DNA from: Algibacter_G agarivorans | Lineage (GTDB): Bacteria; Bacteroidota; Bacteroidia; Flavobacteriales; Flavobacteriaceae | Length of the DNA: 64,000 nucleotides | Reading direction: 5' to 3' | NCBI RefSeq assembly: GCF_039543245.1 | Contig: NZ_BAABJJ010000011.1 | Location: 62,001-126,000 of the forward strand | Part shown: positions 1-9,094 of the stretch, piece by piece | Position numbering within the stretch: position 1 is the stretch's first letter | Layout: each line of letters begins with the position of its first letter | The notes under the pieces: generated by a model | Database searches by the model: none | Told to the model about the DNA's origin: nothing | The model's input: the letters and a program-made list of their open reading frames with translations, nothing else | Translations under genes and position numbers: made by a program

Positions 1-1110
1 GAAGATTGGGGAGGAAAAATTCAATCTCATGATATTTCAGCTAAAGAAGGAACTGGAGTTAAAGAATTATTAGAAAAAGTATTGCTTGAAGCAGAATTAT
101 TAGAGCTTAAAGCAAATCCAAATAAACCTGCTGTAGGTACTGTAGTTGAAGCCTTTTTAGACAAAGGTAGAGGCTATGTGTCTACAATACTAGTACAAGC
201 TGGAACTTTAAAAGTTGGGGATTATGTACTTGCAGGAAAAAATAGTGGAAAGGTTAAAGCTATGCACGATGAGCGTGGAAACGACGTTGCAGAAGCCGGA
301 CCTTCAACACCTGTGTCTATTCTTGGTTTAGACGGAGCGCCTCAGGCAGGTGATAAATTTAATGTATTTGATGATGAGCGTGAAGCAAAACAAATTGCTT
401 CAAAGCGAGCGCAATTGCAACGCGAGCAGTCTGTACGCACGCAACGTCATATAACGCTTGATGAAATTGGACGTCGTATTGCACTTGGTGATTTCCAAGA
501 ACTTAATATTATCCTTAAAGGTGATGTTGATGGTTCGGTTGAAGCCTTAACAGATTCGTTCCAGAAATTATCAACTGAAGAAATTCAAGTTAATATTTTA
601 CATAAAGGTGTTGGAGCCATTACAGAAAGTGATGTGTTATTAGCTTCAGCTTCCGACGCGATTATTATTGGATTTAATGTGAGACCTGTTGGTAACGCAA
701 GAATGATTGCAGATAAAGAAGAAATCGATATTAGATCATATTCTATTATTTACGACGCTATTAATGATCTTAAAGATGCGATGGAAGGTATGTTATCTCC
801 AGAGCTTAAAGAAGAGATTACAGGTACTGCTGAAATTAGAGAAATGTTTAAAGTTTCTAAAGTTGGAACTATTGCAGGATGTATGGTAACTAATGGTAAA
901 ATACTTAGAAGTTCAGGGATTAGATTAATAAGGGATGGTGTAGTAGTTTATACAGGAGAATTAGCGTCGTTAAAACGATTTAAGGATGATGCCAAAGAAG
1001 TAACTAAAGGTTATGATTGTGGTATGCAAATTAAAAACTATAACGATATTAAAGAAGGCGATATAATTGAGGCTTTCCATGAAGTTGAGGTTAAAAAGAA
1101 ATTAAAATAA
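1..1110 (+). CDS. infB: Translation initiation factor IF-2, C-terminal part (5' end outside window)
   Basis: IF-2 is the GTPase that places initiator tRNA on the 30S subunit and promotes subunit joining in the cytoplasm. The reading frame is open from base 1 with no start, so the gene begins upstream and only the last 369 residues are visible. They cover the end of the G domain, the domain II beta-barrel (motif GTVVEAFLDKGRG), domain III and the initiator-tRNA-binding C-terminal domain (SKVGTIAGCMVTNGKI, then GYDCGMQIKNYNDIKEGD), which is the usual order at the IF-2 C-terminus. The first ATG, at 82, is internal. The gene ends convergently with the SPOR-domain gene, and no strong terminator hairpin lies between them. 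The identification is secure. Confidence 0.97.
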   Translation, partial: EDWGGKIQSHDISAKEGTGVKELLEKVLLEAELLELKANPNKPAVGTVVEAFLDKGRGYVSTILVQAGTLKVGDYVLAGKNSGKVKAMHDERGNDVAEAGPSTPVSILGLDGAPQAGDKFNVFDDEREAKQIASKRAQLQREQSVRTQRHITLDEIGRRIALGDFQELNIILKGDVDGSVEALTDSFQKLSTEEIQVNILHKGVGAITESDVLLASASDAIIIGFNVRPVGNARMIADKEEIDIRSYSIIYDAINDLKDAMEGMLSPELKEEITGTAEIREMFKVSKVGTIAGCMVTNGKILRSSGIRLIRDGVVVYTGELASLKRFKDDAKEVTKGYDCGMQIKNYNDIKEGDIIEAFHEVEVKKKLK

Positions 1111-1177
1111 TTAATAAGATTTATTGACGTATTGTTAAATTGTATTGACAATATTTAAGCATAAAAACTTTAATAAA

Positions 1178-1576
1178 CTAATTTTTATCTTTCTTAGGCT
1201 TAAAAATAAATGCGCTAGGGAATTTTGTTTTAATACGTTTTAAAGCTCTATCCGCTTCTAATCGCGTTCTAAAATTACCTGCCCAAATTTTAAAATTTGG
1301 CGTTTCATATTGCATTGAAGGATGCCAATCGCCAAAAGAACTACTAAATTCATTTTTAGCGTTTTGAGCCCCAGAACGATTCCCAGAATACACCTGTATT
1401 TTAAACCTTTCAGAATCAGTTTCATTCTTATTCATTTCTTTTTTAAGATCTAATAAAACGGTAATGTGCTTGTCTTGATTTATAGTAACATGGCCTTGTT
1501 GCGAAAAACAATAGGTCGACGTTAGTGCAAAACAAAAAACGCTTAAAAAACTGATTCTTAATTTATATGTGTTCAT
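1178..1576 (-). CDS. Exported SPOR-domain protein
   Basis: A 132-residue protein with an N-terminal signal peptide (hydrophobic residues about 8-24, cleavage probably after CFS) and a C-terminal SPOR domain at about 57-128. Diagnostic segments are RFKIQVYSGNRSGAQNAK and FKIWAGNFRTRLEADRALKRI, the beta-alpha-beta pattern that binds denuded glycan strands of septal peptidoglycan. It is likely periplasmic. It is convergent with infB and divergent from the act operon, so it is probably monocistronic. A TACATTTG promoter element lies just upstream on the same strand. Proteins of this kind are common in Flavobacteriaceae but the cellular role of this one is unknown; division or cell-wall binding is inferred from the domain alone. 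Confidence 0.85.
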   Translation of the reverse strand: MNTYKLRISFLSVFCFALTSTYCFSQQGHVTINQDKHITVLLDLKKEMNKNETDSERFKIQVYSGNRSGAQNAKNEFSSSFGDWHPSMQYETPNFKIWAGNFRTRLEADRALKRIKTKFPSAFIFKPKKDKN

Positions 1577-1595
1577 TTTTTTAAATTTTTTTATA

Positions 1596-1603
1596 CAAAT
1601 GTA
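1596..1603 (-). promoter_or_regulatory. Candidate -7 element of the SPOR-domain gene
   Basis: Read on the minus strand, the bases are TACATTTG, an exact match to the Bacteroidota -7 consensus TAnnTTTG. It lies about 20 bases upstream of the start codon at 1576. No clear -33 TTTG was found at the expected distance, so this is a half-supported promoter. Confidence 0.45.
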
Positions 1604-1701
1604 TACGTTATAAACTTAATTGTGGTTCTTTTTGTTATTTAGAATTCCTCTAAATTACCAATTATCACTTCTCTAACATTTTTCAAATCGACTTTTAATA
1701 T

Positions 1702-1709
1702 TACTTTTG
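1702..1709 (+). promoter_or_regulatory. Candidate -7 element of the act-cox operon
   Basis: TACTTTTG matches TAnnTTTG exactly. It lies 87 bases upstream of the actA start. The -33 region is only a weak T-rich match near 1680. It is the best promoter candidate in front of the eight-gene respiratory operon. Confidence 0.45.
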
Positions 1710-1795
1710 CGACAGATTTTTTTAACTGCGTGTATTTTTTATTTATTATATGATAAAAATCATGCCAAAGTTTAGAAGTTAATTTAACCAACAAT

Positions 1796-3088
1796 ATGAG
1801 AAAGGTGATTCACCGTAAATTAAGTACAAACTTTCTTCGTTTAAGCTTAGTTGTATTATTAGCGTTTACAACCGCTCTTTCCGCTCAGGAAGGGGATCCA
1901 GCAAAAGGAAAATCATTATTTAATGCCAATTGTGCTGCTTGTCATCAGTTAGATAAAAAAATGACGGGACCTGCGTTGCGTCATGTAGAAGCGCGTTTGG
2001 ATGAAGAGCAAGGTTTAGATCGTGCTTGGATTCAAGCATGGATTCGTAATAGTTCTGGCGTTATTAAATCTGGTGACGCTTACGCAAACAAAATTTATAA
2101 TGAGTATGGCGGTGCAGCAATGACTGCTATGCCTCAATTATCGGACGAAGATATAAGTAACATCCTTGCTTATACAGCAGAGGAAAAGAAAGCACCTGCT
2201 CAAGCTGCTGCTCCAGTTGGAGGAGGAGAAACAAGTGGTTCTTCAAATGGTATCTCGAACGAAATTATTTTAGGTGCTTTAGCAATTCTTTTCATTTTAT
2301 TAGCAGCTGGTTTGTACGTAGTAAACAAAACATTACGCCGTTTTGCTTCAGCTCAAAATATCGATTTGCCTGAAACTTCGGGAAGAACACCGCTGTGGAA
2401 AGCATTTGTGCAAAATCAATTTTTAATGATTATTGTTGCCATATTCTTTTTATTGTCAAGTGCATATTTTGTATTTGGTTTCTTTATGCAAATTGGTGTA
2501 GACCAAGGGTATCAACCTGTACAACCTATTCATTTTTCGCATAAGATACACGCTGGCGATAATGGTATTGATTGTAAATATTGCCACTCTTCCGCTAGAG
2601 TTAGTAAAACCTCAGGTATACCTTCATTAAATGTTTGTATGAACTGTCATAAATCTATATATGAGTATAACGGAGAAACAACTCCAGAATATTCTAAAGA
2701 ATTCTATGATGGTGAAATCAAAAAATTATATGCTGCAGCTGGGTGGAGTGATGAAGATCAGAAATATTCGGGTGATGCACAACCGGTAAAATGGGTGCGT
2801 ATTCATAATTTGCCAGACTTTGTGTATTTCAATCACTCGCAACACGTTACTGTTGGTGGTCAAGAATGTCAAACATGTCATGGTCCTGTTGAAGAAATGG
2901 AAGTTATGTATCAGCATGCGCCCTTAACTATGGGTTGGTGTATTAATTGCCATAGAGAAACCGATGTAAATGTAAAAGACAATGCTTACTATACAAAAAT
3001 ACATGAAGAATTATCTAAAAAGTATGGTGTAGATAATTTAACGGTTGCTCAAATGGGCGGTATGGAATGTGGTAAATGTCACTATTAA
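1796..3088 (+). CDS. actA: Alternative complex III subunit A, multiheme cytochrome c with fused N-terminal monoheme domain
   Basis: ActA is the multiheme c-type cytochrome of alternative complex III, the quinol:electron-acceptor oxidoreductase that replaces bc1 in many Bacteroidota. The protein is 430 residues with a signal peptide (about 1-30, ending SAQ). An N-terminal monoheme cytochrome c domain carries CAACH near residue 46. Membrane segments lie near 155-175 and 208-232, followed by a periplasmic region with five CxxCH motifs (CKYCH, CMNCH, CQTCH, CINCH, CGKCH), giving six predicted hemes. The last motif sits at the extreme C-terminus. It is the first gene of the operon, 34 bases before actB. 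Classical ActA has only the pentaheme part; the leading cytochrome domain looks like a fusion, which I believe is usual in this phylum. Confidence 0.93.
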   Translation: MRKVIHRKLSTNFLRLSLVVLLAFTTALSAQEGDPAKGKSLFNANCAACHQLDKKMTGPALRHVEARLDEEQGLDRAWIQAWIRNSSGVIKSGDAYANKIYNEYGGAAMTAMPQLSDEDISNILAYTAEEKKAPAQAAAPVGGGETSGSSNGISNEIILGALAILFILLAAGLYVVNKTLRRFASAQNIDLPETSGRTPLWKAFVQNQFLMIIVAIFFLLSSAYFVFGFFMQIGVDQGYQPVQPIHFSHKIHAGDNGIDCKYCHSSARVSKTSGIPSLNVCMNCHKSIYEYNGETTPEYSKEFYDGEIKKLYAAAGWSDEDQKYSGDAQPVKWVRIHNLPDFVYFNHSQHVTVGGQECQTCHGPVEEMEVMYQHAPLTMGWCINCHRETDVNVKDNAYYTKIHEELSKKYGVDNLTVAQMGGMECGKCHY

Positions 3089-3122
3089 TAAATTTAAATA
3101 AGAAGTAATTCAATTATATAAT

Positions 3123-6100
3123 ATGTCATCAAACAAGAAATACTGGAAAAGTGTTGAAGAGCTAAACGAAAATAGCTCTATTGTTGAGACGCTAAAACAA
3201 AACGAGTTTGTTAATGAGATTCCTACTGATGAATTTTTAGGTGATAAAGATACATTAGAAGCTACATCAACAACACGTCGCGATTTCTTAAAGTATGTAG
3301 GATTTAGTACAGCGGCTGCTTCTTTAGCAGCTTGTGAAGGTCCTGTGAAAAAATCTATTCCTTATATAGTGCAACCAACGGAAATTATTCCAGGGGTTGC
3401 TAATTATTATGCAACTACAATTGCTGATGGATTTGATTTTGCAAGTGTTTTAGTAAGAACCCGAGAAGGTCGTCCAATTAAAATTGAGAATAATACAATG
3501 GCAGCTACCAATGGTAGTGCTAATGCTAGAGTAAATGCTTCTGTTTTAGGATTGTATGATAGTTTAAGAGTTCAAGGTCCTAAAAAAGATGGTGAGTCAA
3601 TTTCTTGGAGTGACTTTGATGCTGAAACCAATCAAAAATTAACTGATATTGCTGCGGCTAATAAAAACATTGTGTTATTAACACAAACGTTTGCTAGTCC
3701 ATCTACAAGTAAGTTGATTTCAGAATTTAAAGAAAAATACGGTAATGTTAGTCATGTAGTGTACGATGCTGTTTCAGAATCTACTGCATTGGATGCTTAT
3801 CAGGCTAAATATGGAGAACGCGGGCTAGCGAATTACGATTTTGCTAAAGCGATGACTATCGTTTCTGTTGGTGCAGATTTCTTAGGAGATTGGCAAGGTG
3901 GCGGATTTGATTCTGGATATTCTAAAAATAGAGTGCCTGATCACGGTAAAATGTCAAGACACATTCAGTTTGAGTCTAATATGTCTCTTACTGGTGCAAA
4001 TGCAGATAAACGTGTACCTTTAACGCCTTCACAACAAAAAATAGCTTTAGCTAAGTTATATAGTTATGTGGTTGGTGGTTCTGTTTCAGGAACTTTACCT
4101 GAAAACATCGAAGATGCTATTAAGAAAGCAGCTTCTCAACTTAAGAAAGCAGGAAGTAAAGGTTTAGTGGTTACAGGAATTCAAGATGTAAACGCTCAAA
4201 CTGTAGCTTTAGAAATTAACGAAGCTTTAGGTAGTAAAGCTTTTGATAAAACATCTCCAATTAAAACAAGGCAAGGTAGTGATATTGCTGTTGCTAGATT
4301 AGTTGGTGATATGAAAGCAGGTCGGGTTGGAGCACTTATCATGAGTGGTGTAAATCCAATATACAGCTTACCAAATGCTTCAGATTTTGCTGAAGGATTG
4401 AAAAAAGTAGAATTATCTGTAGCGTTTTCTATGAAAGCAGACGAAACGTCTTCAGAAACACAATATATTGCAGCAGCTCCTCATTATTTAGAATCTTGGG
4501 GCGACGTTGAAATTAAGAAAGGACATTATGCATTAACGCAGCCAACAATACGTCCTTTATTTGATACACGTCAGTTTCAAGACGCTTTATTAAAATGGAC
4601 AGGAAATGATGTGTCTTATCATGATTATATCAAAGATGCTTGGGGAGCTGGTATTTTAAGTGGTGATTCTTTCAATAAAGCATTACATGATGGTGTTTAT
4701 GTAGGACAAATTGCTACTGAAACTGTGGAGACATCTGATGCTGATGAAGCAGTAGAAGCACCTTCAGGGAATGCAGCGAGAGCTTTAGCTTCTTCTGCAA
4801 AATCAAACGGAGGTTTAGAATTAACATTATATACTAAAGTAGGTATGGGAGATGGGCAACAAGCCAATAACCCATGGTTACAAGAATTTCCTGATCCTTT
4901 AACAAGAGCATCTTGGGATAACTATTTAACCATTTCTAAAGCGGATGCTGATGAAAAAGGTTTAACCAATACACATGTGGCTAACGGTGCATTAAATGGT
5001 AGTTATGCTAATGTTTCGGTAAACGGAGCTACTTTAAAAGTGCCAGTAATGATTCAGCCAGGGCAAGCAAAAGGCTCTGTAGGATTAGCATTAGGTTACG
5101 GAAAAACTAAAGGTTTAAAAACAGAAATGCAAACAGGTGTTAACGCCTATGCATTTTATCAAAACTTCAATACAGTTCAAAATGTTACTATTGAAGCTGC
5201 TGCTGGTGAGCATGAATTTGCTTCAGTACAGTTACACAATACCTTAATGGGGCGTGGCGATATCATTAAAGAAACTACTTTAGAGATATTCAATACTAAA
5301 GATAGAAATGTTTGGAATAAAGTGCCTACTGTATCTTTAAACCACGTAGAAACTCCAGTAACATCTCCAGATGTTGATTTATGGGATGAATTTGATCGTT
5401 CAATCGGGCATCACTTCAACTTGTCAATCGACTTAAATGCCTGTACGGGATGTGGGGCTTGTGTTATTGCTTGTCACGCTGAAAATAATGTGCCTGTTGT
5501 TGGTAAAACTGAAGTGCGTCGTAGCCGTGATATGCACTGGTTACGTATTGATAGATATTATTCATCTGAAGAATCGTTTGAAGGCGATAATACTAAAAAA
5601 GACGATATATCTGGTTTAGGAAGTTCATTAAGTGAATTTGCTGAAATGGAAAATGCTTCTGAGAATCCTCAAGTAGCATTCCAACCAGTAATGTGTCAGC
5701 ATTGTAACCACGCGCCTTGTGAAACAGTTTGTCCTGTGGCAGCAACATCTCATGGTCGTCAAGGTCAAAACCACATGGCTTATAACCGTTGTGTAGGTAC
5801 AAGATATTGTGCTAACAACTGTCCGTATAAAGTTCGTCGTTTTAACTGGTTCTTGTACAATGGCAATGATGAGTTTGATTATCATATGAATGATGATTTA
5901 GGCCGTATGGTATTAAATCCAGATGTGGTAGTACGTTCTCGTGGTGTGATGGAAAAATGTTCTATGTGTATTCAAAAAACACAAAAAACAATTTTGGATG
6001 CCAAACGTGATGGTCGTGAAATTAAAGATGGCGAATTCCAAACAGCATGTTCTGCAGCTTGTAGCAACGGAGCAATGAGTTTTGGTGACATTAATGATAA

Positions 6101-6218
6101 ATACTCAAAAGTTGCAAAACTTTTAAAAGATAATCGTATGTATCACTTGTTAGAAAGTGTTGGTACCAAGCCTAATGTGCAGTATCATACTAAAGTGAGA
6201 AATACAACTGAAGCATAA
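3123..6218 (+). CDS. actB: Alternative complex III subunit B, iron-sulfur/molybdopterin-type protein
   Basis: ActB passes electrons between the quinol site and the hemes through a wire of iron-sulfur clusters. The 1031-residue protein has a long leader and then a twin-arginine motif (TTRRDFLKYVGFS, about 51-63) with a lipobox-like LAAC, so export by Tat and perhaps lipid anchoring are expected. Residues about 80-730 resemble a molybdopterin oxidoreductase, a domain known to be cofactor-free in this complex. The C-terminal ferredoxin-like part has four cysteine clusters: CTGCGACVIAC near 774, CQHCNHAPCETVCP near 858, CVGTRYCANNCP near 890 and CSMC near 946. These fit three 4Fe-4S and one 3Fe-4S clusters. 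It is flanked by actA and actC. Confidence 0.95.
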   Translation: MSSNKKYWKSVEELNENSSIVETLKQNEFVNEIPTDEFLGDKDTLEATSTTRRDFLKYVGFSTAAASLAACEGPVKKSIPYIVQPTEIIPGVANYYATTIADGFDFASVLVRTREGRPIKIENNTMAATNGSANARVNASVLGLYDSLRVQGPKKDGESISWSDFDAETNQKLTDIAAANKNIVLLTQTFASPSTSKLISEFKEKYGNVSHVVYDAVSESTALDAYQAKYGERGLANYDFAKAMTIVSVGADFLGDWQGGGFDSGYSKNRVPDHGKMSRHIQFESNMSLTGANADKRVPLTPSQQKIALAKLYSYVVGGSVSGTLPENIEDAIKKAASQLKKAGSKGLVVTGIQDVNAQTVALEINEALGSKAFDKTSPIKTRQGSDIAVARLVGDMKAGRVGALIMSGVNPIYSLPNASDFAEGLKKVELSVAFSMKADETSSETQYIAAAPHYLESWGDVEIKKGHYALTQPTIRPLFDTRQFQDALLKWTGNDVSYHDYIKDAWGAGILSGDSFNKALHDGVYVGQIATETVETSDADEAVEAPSGNAARALASSAKSNGGLELTLYTKVGMGDGQQANNPWLQEFPDPLTRASWDNYLTISKADADEKGLTNTHVANGALNGSYANVSVNGATLKVPVMIQPGQAKGSVGLALGYGKTKGLKTEMQTGVNAYAFYQNFNTVQNVTIEAAAGEHEFASVQLHNTLMGRGDIIKETTLEIFNTKDRNVWNKVPTVSLNHVETPVTSPDVDLWDEFDRSIGHHFNLSIDLNACTGCGACVIACHAENNVPVVGKTEVRRSRDMHWLRIDRYYSSEESFEGDNTKKDDISGLGSSLSEFAEMENASENPQVAFQPVMCQHCNHAPCETVCPVAATSHGRQGQNHMAYNRCVGTRYCANNCPYKVRRFNWFLYNGNDEFDYHMNDDLGRMVLNPDVVVRSRGVMEKCSMCIQKTQKTILDAKRDGREIKDGEFQTACSAACSNGAMSFGDINDKYSKVAKLLKDNRMYHLLESVGTKPNVQYHTKVRNTTEA

Positions 6219-6246
6219 ATTTAATTAAAGAATCAATTATATAATT

Positions 6247-7971
6247 ATGGCGTCTCATTACGAAGCACCTATTAGAAGACCTTTAGTTACAGGGGAAAAA
6301 TCATACCACGACGTTACTGTGGATGTGGCTGCTCCTGTAGAAGGAAAAGCAAATAAGCAATGGTGGATAGTATTTAGTATCTCACTTGTGGCTTTCCTTT
6401 GGGGAATCGGATGTATTTTATACACAATATCAACAGGTATTGGAACTTGGGGTTTAAACAAGACCGTAGGTTGGGCTTGGGATATTACTAACTTCGTTTG
6501 GTGGGTTGGTATTGGTCACGCAGGAACATTGATTTCGGCGGTACTTTTATTGTTCCGTCAAAAATGGAGAATGGCAATTAACCGTTCTGCGGAGGCTATG
6601 ACCATTTTCTCGGTAGTACAAGCAGGTTTGTTCCCAATTATTCACATGGGTCGTCCATGGTTAGGATATTGGGTATTACCAATTCCTAATCAATTTGGCT
6701 CGTTATGGGTAAACTTTAACTCGCCATTACTTTGGGATGTATTCGCGATTTCGACGTATTTATCGGTATCATTAGTATTCTGGTGGACTGGATTATTACC
6801 AGATTTTGCTATGCTTAGAGATAGAGCGATTAAACCTTTTCAAAAGAAAATTTATTCATTATTAAGTTTCGGATGGTCTGGTAGAGCAAAAGATTGGCAA
6901 CGTTTTGAAGAAGTATCTTTGGTACTTGCTGGTTTAGCAACACCATTAGTACTTTCTGTACATACTATTGTATCGTTTGACTTCGCAACTTCCGTTATTC
7001 CAGGGTGGCATACAACGATTTTTCCACCATACTTTGTTGCTGGAGCGGTATTCTCAGGATTTGCCATGGTAAATACGCTTCTTATAATTATGAGAAAAGT
7101 ATGTAGCCTTGAAGATTATATTACAGTACAACACATCGAATTAATGAACATAGTCATTATGATTACAGGTTCAATCGTTGGTGTAGCATATATCACAGAG
7201 TTATTTATAGCATGGTATTCTGGTGTAGAATACGAACAATACGCATTCTTAAACAGAGCAACCGGACCTTACTGGTGGGCGTATTGGGCAATGATGACTT
7301 GTAATGTTTTCTCTCCACAGTTTATGTGGTTTAAGAAATTAAGAACAAGCATTATGTTCTCCTTCTTTATCTCAATTGTAGTAAATATTGGAATGTGGTT
7401 CGAGCGTTTTGTAATTATTGTAACATCATTACACAGAGATTATTTACCATCATCATGGACGATGTTCTCTCCAACATTTGTTGATATTGGAATTTTTATC
7501 GGAACGATTGGATTCTTCTTTGTGTTATTTTTATTATATGCAAGAACATTTCCAGTAATAGCGCAAGCTGAGGTTAAAACAATTTTAAAATCATCTGGAG
7601 AACGTTATAAAAATATTAGAGAAGCTGGAAACAGTTTGGTAGGAACAGGCGCCGATGCAAGAACATCAGGAGGAACTGTTATTAAACCTGCTGCAACTTC
7701 AAAAGGTGATAATTCAGAAAAAGTGAGTAACCTTTTGGGAAGTATAGGTGCTTTTGATGCAGCTACGCAAACTGCCGATGATTTAAAGAAAATAAATGGT
7801 ATCGGTCCAAAAATGGAAGAAGTACTTAACAGTATTGGTATTTATACCTTCCTTCAGGTTAGTAAGATGACGAAAAAAGAATACGATTTGTTAGACAGTA
7901 TTACAGGTACTTTCCCAGGAAGAGCCGAACGTGATGATTGGTCTGGACAAGCTAAAAAATTAATAAACTAA
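6247..7971 (+). CDS. actC: Alternative complex III subunit C (NrfD/PsrC family) with C-terminal helix-hairpin-helix-type domain
   Basis: ActC is an integral membrane subunit of the NrfD/PsrC family that forms a quinol-oxidation site of alternative complex III. The first 450 residues or so hold about ten hydrophobic helices and family motifs such as WWVGIGHAGTLISA and HMGRPWLGYW. The protein is 574 residues, longer than a bare NrfD-type ActC. Residues about 455-574 are hydrophilic, and 511-574 form a compact domain with LKKINGIGPKMEEVLNSIGI and FPGRAERDDWSGQAKKL. This pattern is typical of the small helix-hairpin-helix-type domain found at the end of some alphaproteobacterial NuoE subunits and in L21-like proteins. 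Its job here is unknown. It lies 28 bases after actB and 9 bases before actD. Confidence 0.94.
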   Translation: MASHYEAPIRRPLVTGEKSYHDVTVDVAAPVEGKANKQWWIVFSISLVAFLWGIGCILYTISTGIGTWGLNKTVGWAWDITNFVWWVGIGHAGTLISAVLLLFRQKWRMAINRSAEAMTIFSVVQAGLFPIIHMGRPWLGYWVLPIPNQFGSLWVNFNSPLLWDVFAISTYLSVSLVFWWTGLLPDFAMLRDRAIKPFQKKIYSLLSFGWSGRAKDWQRFEEVSLVLAGLATPLVLSVHTIVSFDFATSVIPGWHTTIFPPYFVAGAVFSGFAMVNTLLIIMRKVCSLEDYITVQHIELMNIVIMITGSIVGVAYITELFIAWYSGVEYEQYAFLNRATGPYWWAYWAMMTCNVFSPQFMWFKKLRTSIMFSFFISIVVNIGMWFERFVIIVTSLHRDYLPSSWTMFSPTFVDIGIFIGTIGFFFVLFLLYARTFPVIAQAEVKTILKSSGERYKNIREAGNSLVGTGADARTSGGTVIKPAATSKGDNSEKVSNLLGSIGAFDAATQTADDLKKINGIGPKMEEVLNSIGIYTFLQVSKMTKKEYDLLDSITGTFPGRAERDDWSGQAKKLIN

Positions 7972-7980
7972 ACATAGTCA

Positions 7981-8511
7981 ATGGAAGCTTCAAAAGTTAT
8001 TCACGCTATTTATACTGATGATGATATTTTAATGTCGGCCGTTAAACAGGTTAAGGCAGAAAGACATCACATTGAAGAAATATATACACCATTTCCAGTT
8101 CACGGACTAGACAAAGCCATGGGACTTGCTCCTACACGTATTGCTATTACAGCATTTATGTATGGTTTAGTTGGTTTAACCGTAGCGATTGTGATGATGA
8201 ATTTCATTATGATTGAAGATTGGCCTCAAAATATTGGAGGTAAGCCAAGTTTCAGTTATATAGAAAATATGCCAGCGTTCGTGCCAATTATGTTTGAACT
8301 TACGGTGTTTTTTGCAGCGCATTTAATGGTAATTACATTTTACCTGCGTAGTAGAATGTGGCCATTCAAAAATGCTGAAAATCCTGACCCAAGAACTACC
8401 GATGACCATTTTTTAATGGAAATTGCTGTTCATGGAAATGAAAAAGAACTAGAAAGTTTGCTAGCAGAAACTGGAGCCGTAGAAATTAATTTAGTTGATA
8501 AAGCCCATTAA
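7981..8511 (+). CDS. actD: Alternative complex III subunit D (DUF3341)
   Basis: ActD is a small membrane subunit of alternative complex III. The 176-residue sequence matches the DUF3341 layout: a cytoplasmic N-terminal part with EEIYTPFPVHGLDKAMG, and two transmembrane helices at about 50-72 and 98-118. The C-terminal tail contains DDHFLMEI, which is usual for the family. The proposed role is structural, stabilising the ActB-ActC contact and helping proton entry; that comes from known complexes and not from this sequence. Its stop codon overlaps the actE start by one base, indicating tight translational coupling. Confidence 0.92.
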   Translation: MEASKVIHAIYTDDDILMSAVKQVKAERHHIEEIYTPFPVHGLDKAMGLAPTRIAITAFMYGLVGLTVAIVMMNFIMIEDWPQNIGGKPSFSYIENMPAFVPIMFELTVFFAAHLMVITFYLRSRMWPFKNAENPDPRTTDDHFLMEIAVHGNEKELESLLAETGAVEINLVDKAH

Positions 8512-9071
8512 TGATAAAGATGAAAAGCTTAATTAAAATATTAGTAATAGCAGTTGTTTTTGTTGCTGTATCTTGTAATAAGAGCACAGCACCTAACTAT
8601 CAATTCATGCCGAATATGTATGAATCTGCTGGATATGAAACGTATGGTGAAGCTGCATTTCCTAACGGAGTAGAGGCGCAGTTGCCAGTTGATGGTTCAA
8701 TACCTAGAGGTTATGTGCCTTTCGATATTGAAAATTCTACAGCAGGATATGAGTTAGCAAAAGCGACTTTAATGACTCCTTTAGATTCGACTCAGGTGGA
8801 TTTGAATCGAGGAAAAGAATTGTACGATATTTATTGTGGAATTTGCCACGGAAATAAAGGAAAAGGGCAAGGTAACTTGGTGAAACGAGAAAAGATTCTT
8901 GGTATTCCTAGTTATGATGATGCAGGTAGAGCGATAAATGCAGGAAGTATTTATCACACGATATATTATGGCAAAAATGCTATGGGTTCTTACGCTAACC
9001 AATTGAATGAGGAAGAGCGTTGGCAAGTGGTATCGTATGTGTTAAAGTTGAAAGCAGATTTAGAAAAGTAA
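8511..9071 (+). CDS. actE: Alternative complex III subunit E, monoheme cytochrome c lipoprotein
   Basis: ActE is the monoheme cytochrome c of alternative complex III. The 186-residue protein has a short leader ending in a lipobox-like VAVSC, so it is probably a lipoprotein facing the periplasm. The middle has no obvious domain, and the C-terminal half is a class I cytochrome c with one CxxCH (CGICHGNKGKGQG, near 107) and a later methionine candidate in GKNAMGSYANQL as distal ligand. The start at 8511 overlaps actD; a second ATG at 8520 would give nearly the same leader. It passes electrons onward from ActA or toward the oxidase. Confidence 0.92.
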   Translation: MIKMKSLIKILVIAVVFVAVSCNKSTAPNYQFMPNMYESAGYETYGEAAFPNGVEAQLPVDGSIPRGYVPFDIENSTAGYELAKATLMTPLDSTQVDLNRGKELYDIYCGICHGNKGKGQGNLVKREKILGIPSYDDAGRAINAGSIYHTIYYGKNAMGSYANQLNEEERWQVVSYVLKLKADLEK

Positions 9072-9094
9072 GATTGATAAGATTATTATAAGAT

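Noticed and set aside
5593..5885. Overlapping antisense open frames inside actB
   Set aside because: They lie within the strongly conserved iron-sulfur region of ActB and are by-products of its codon use.
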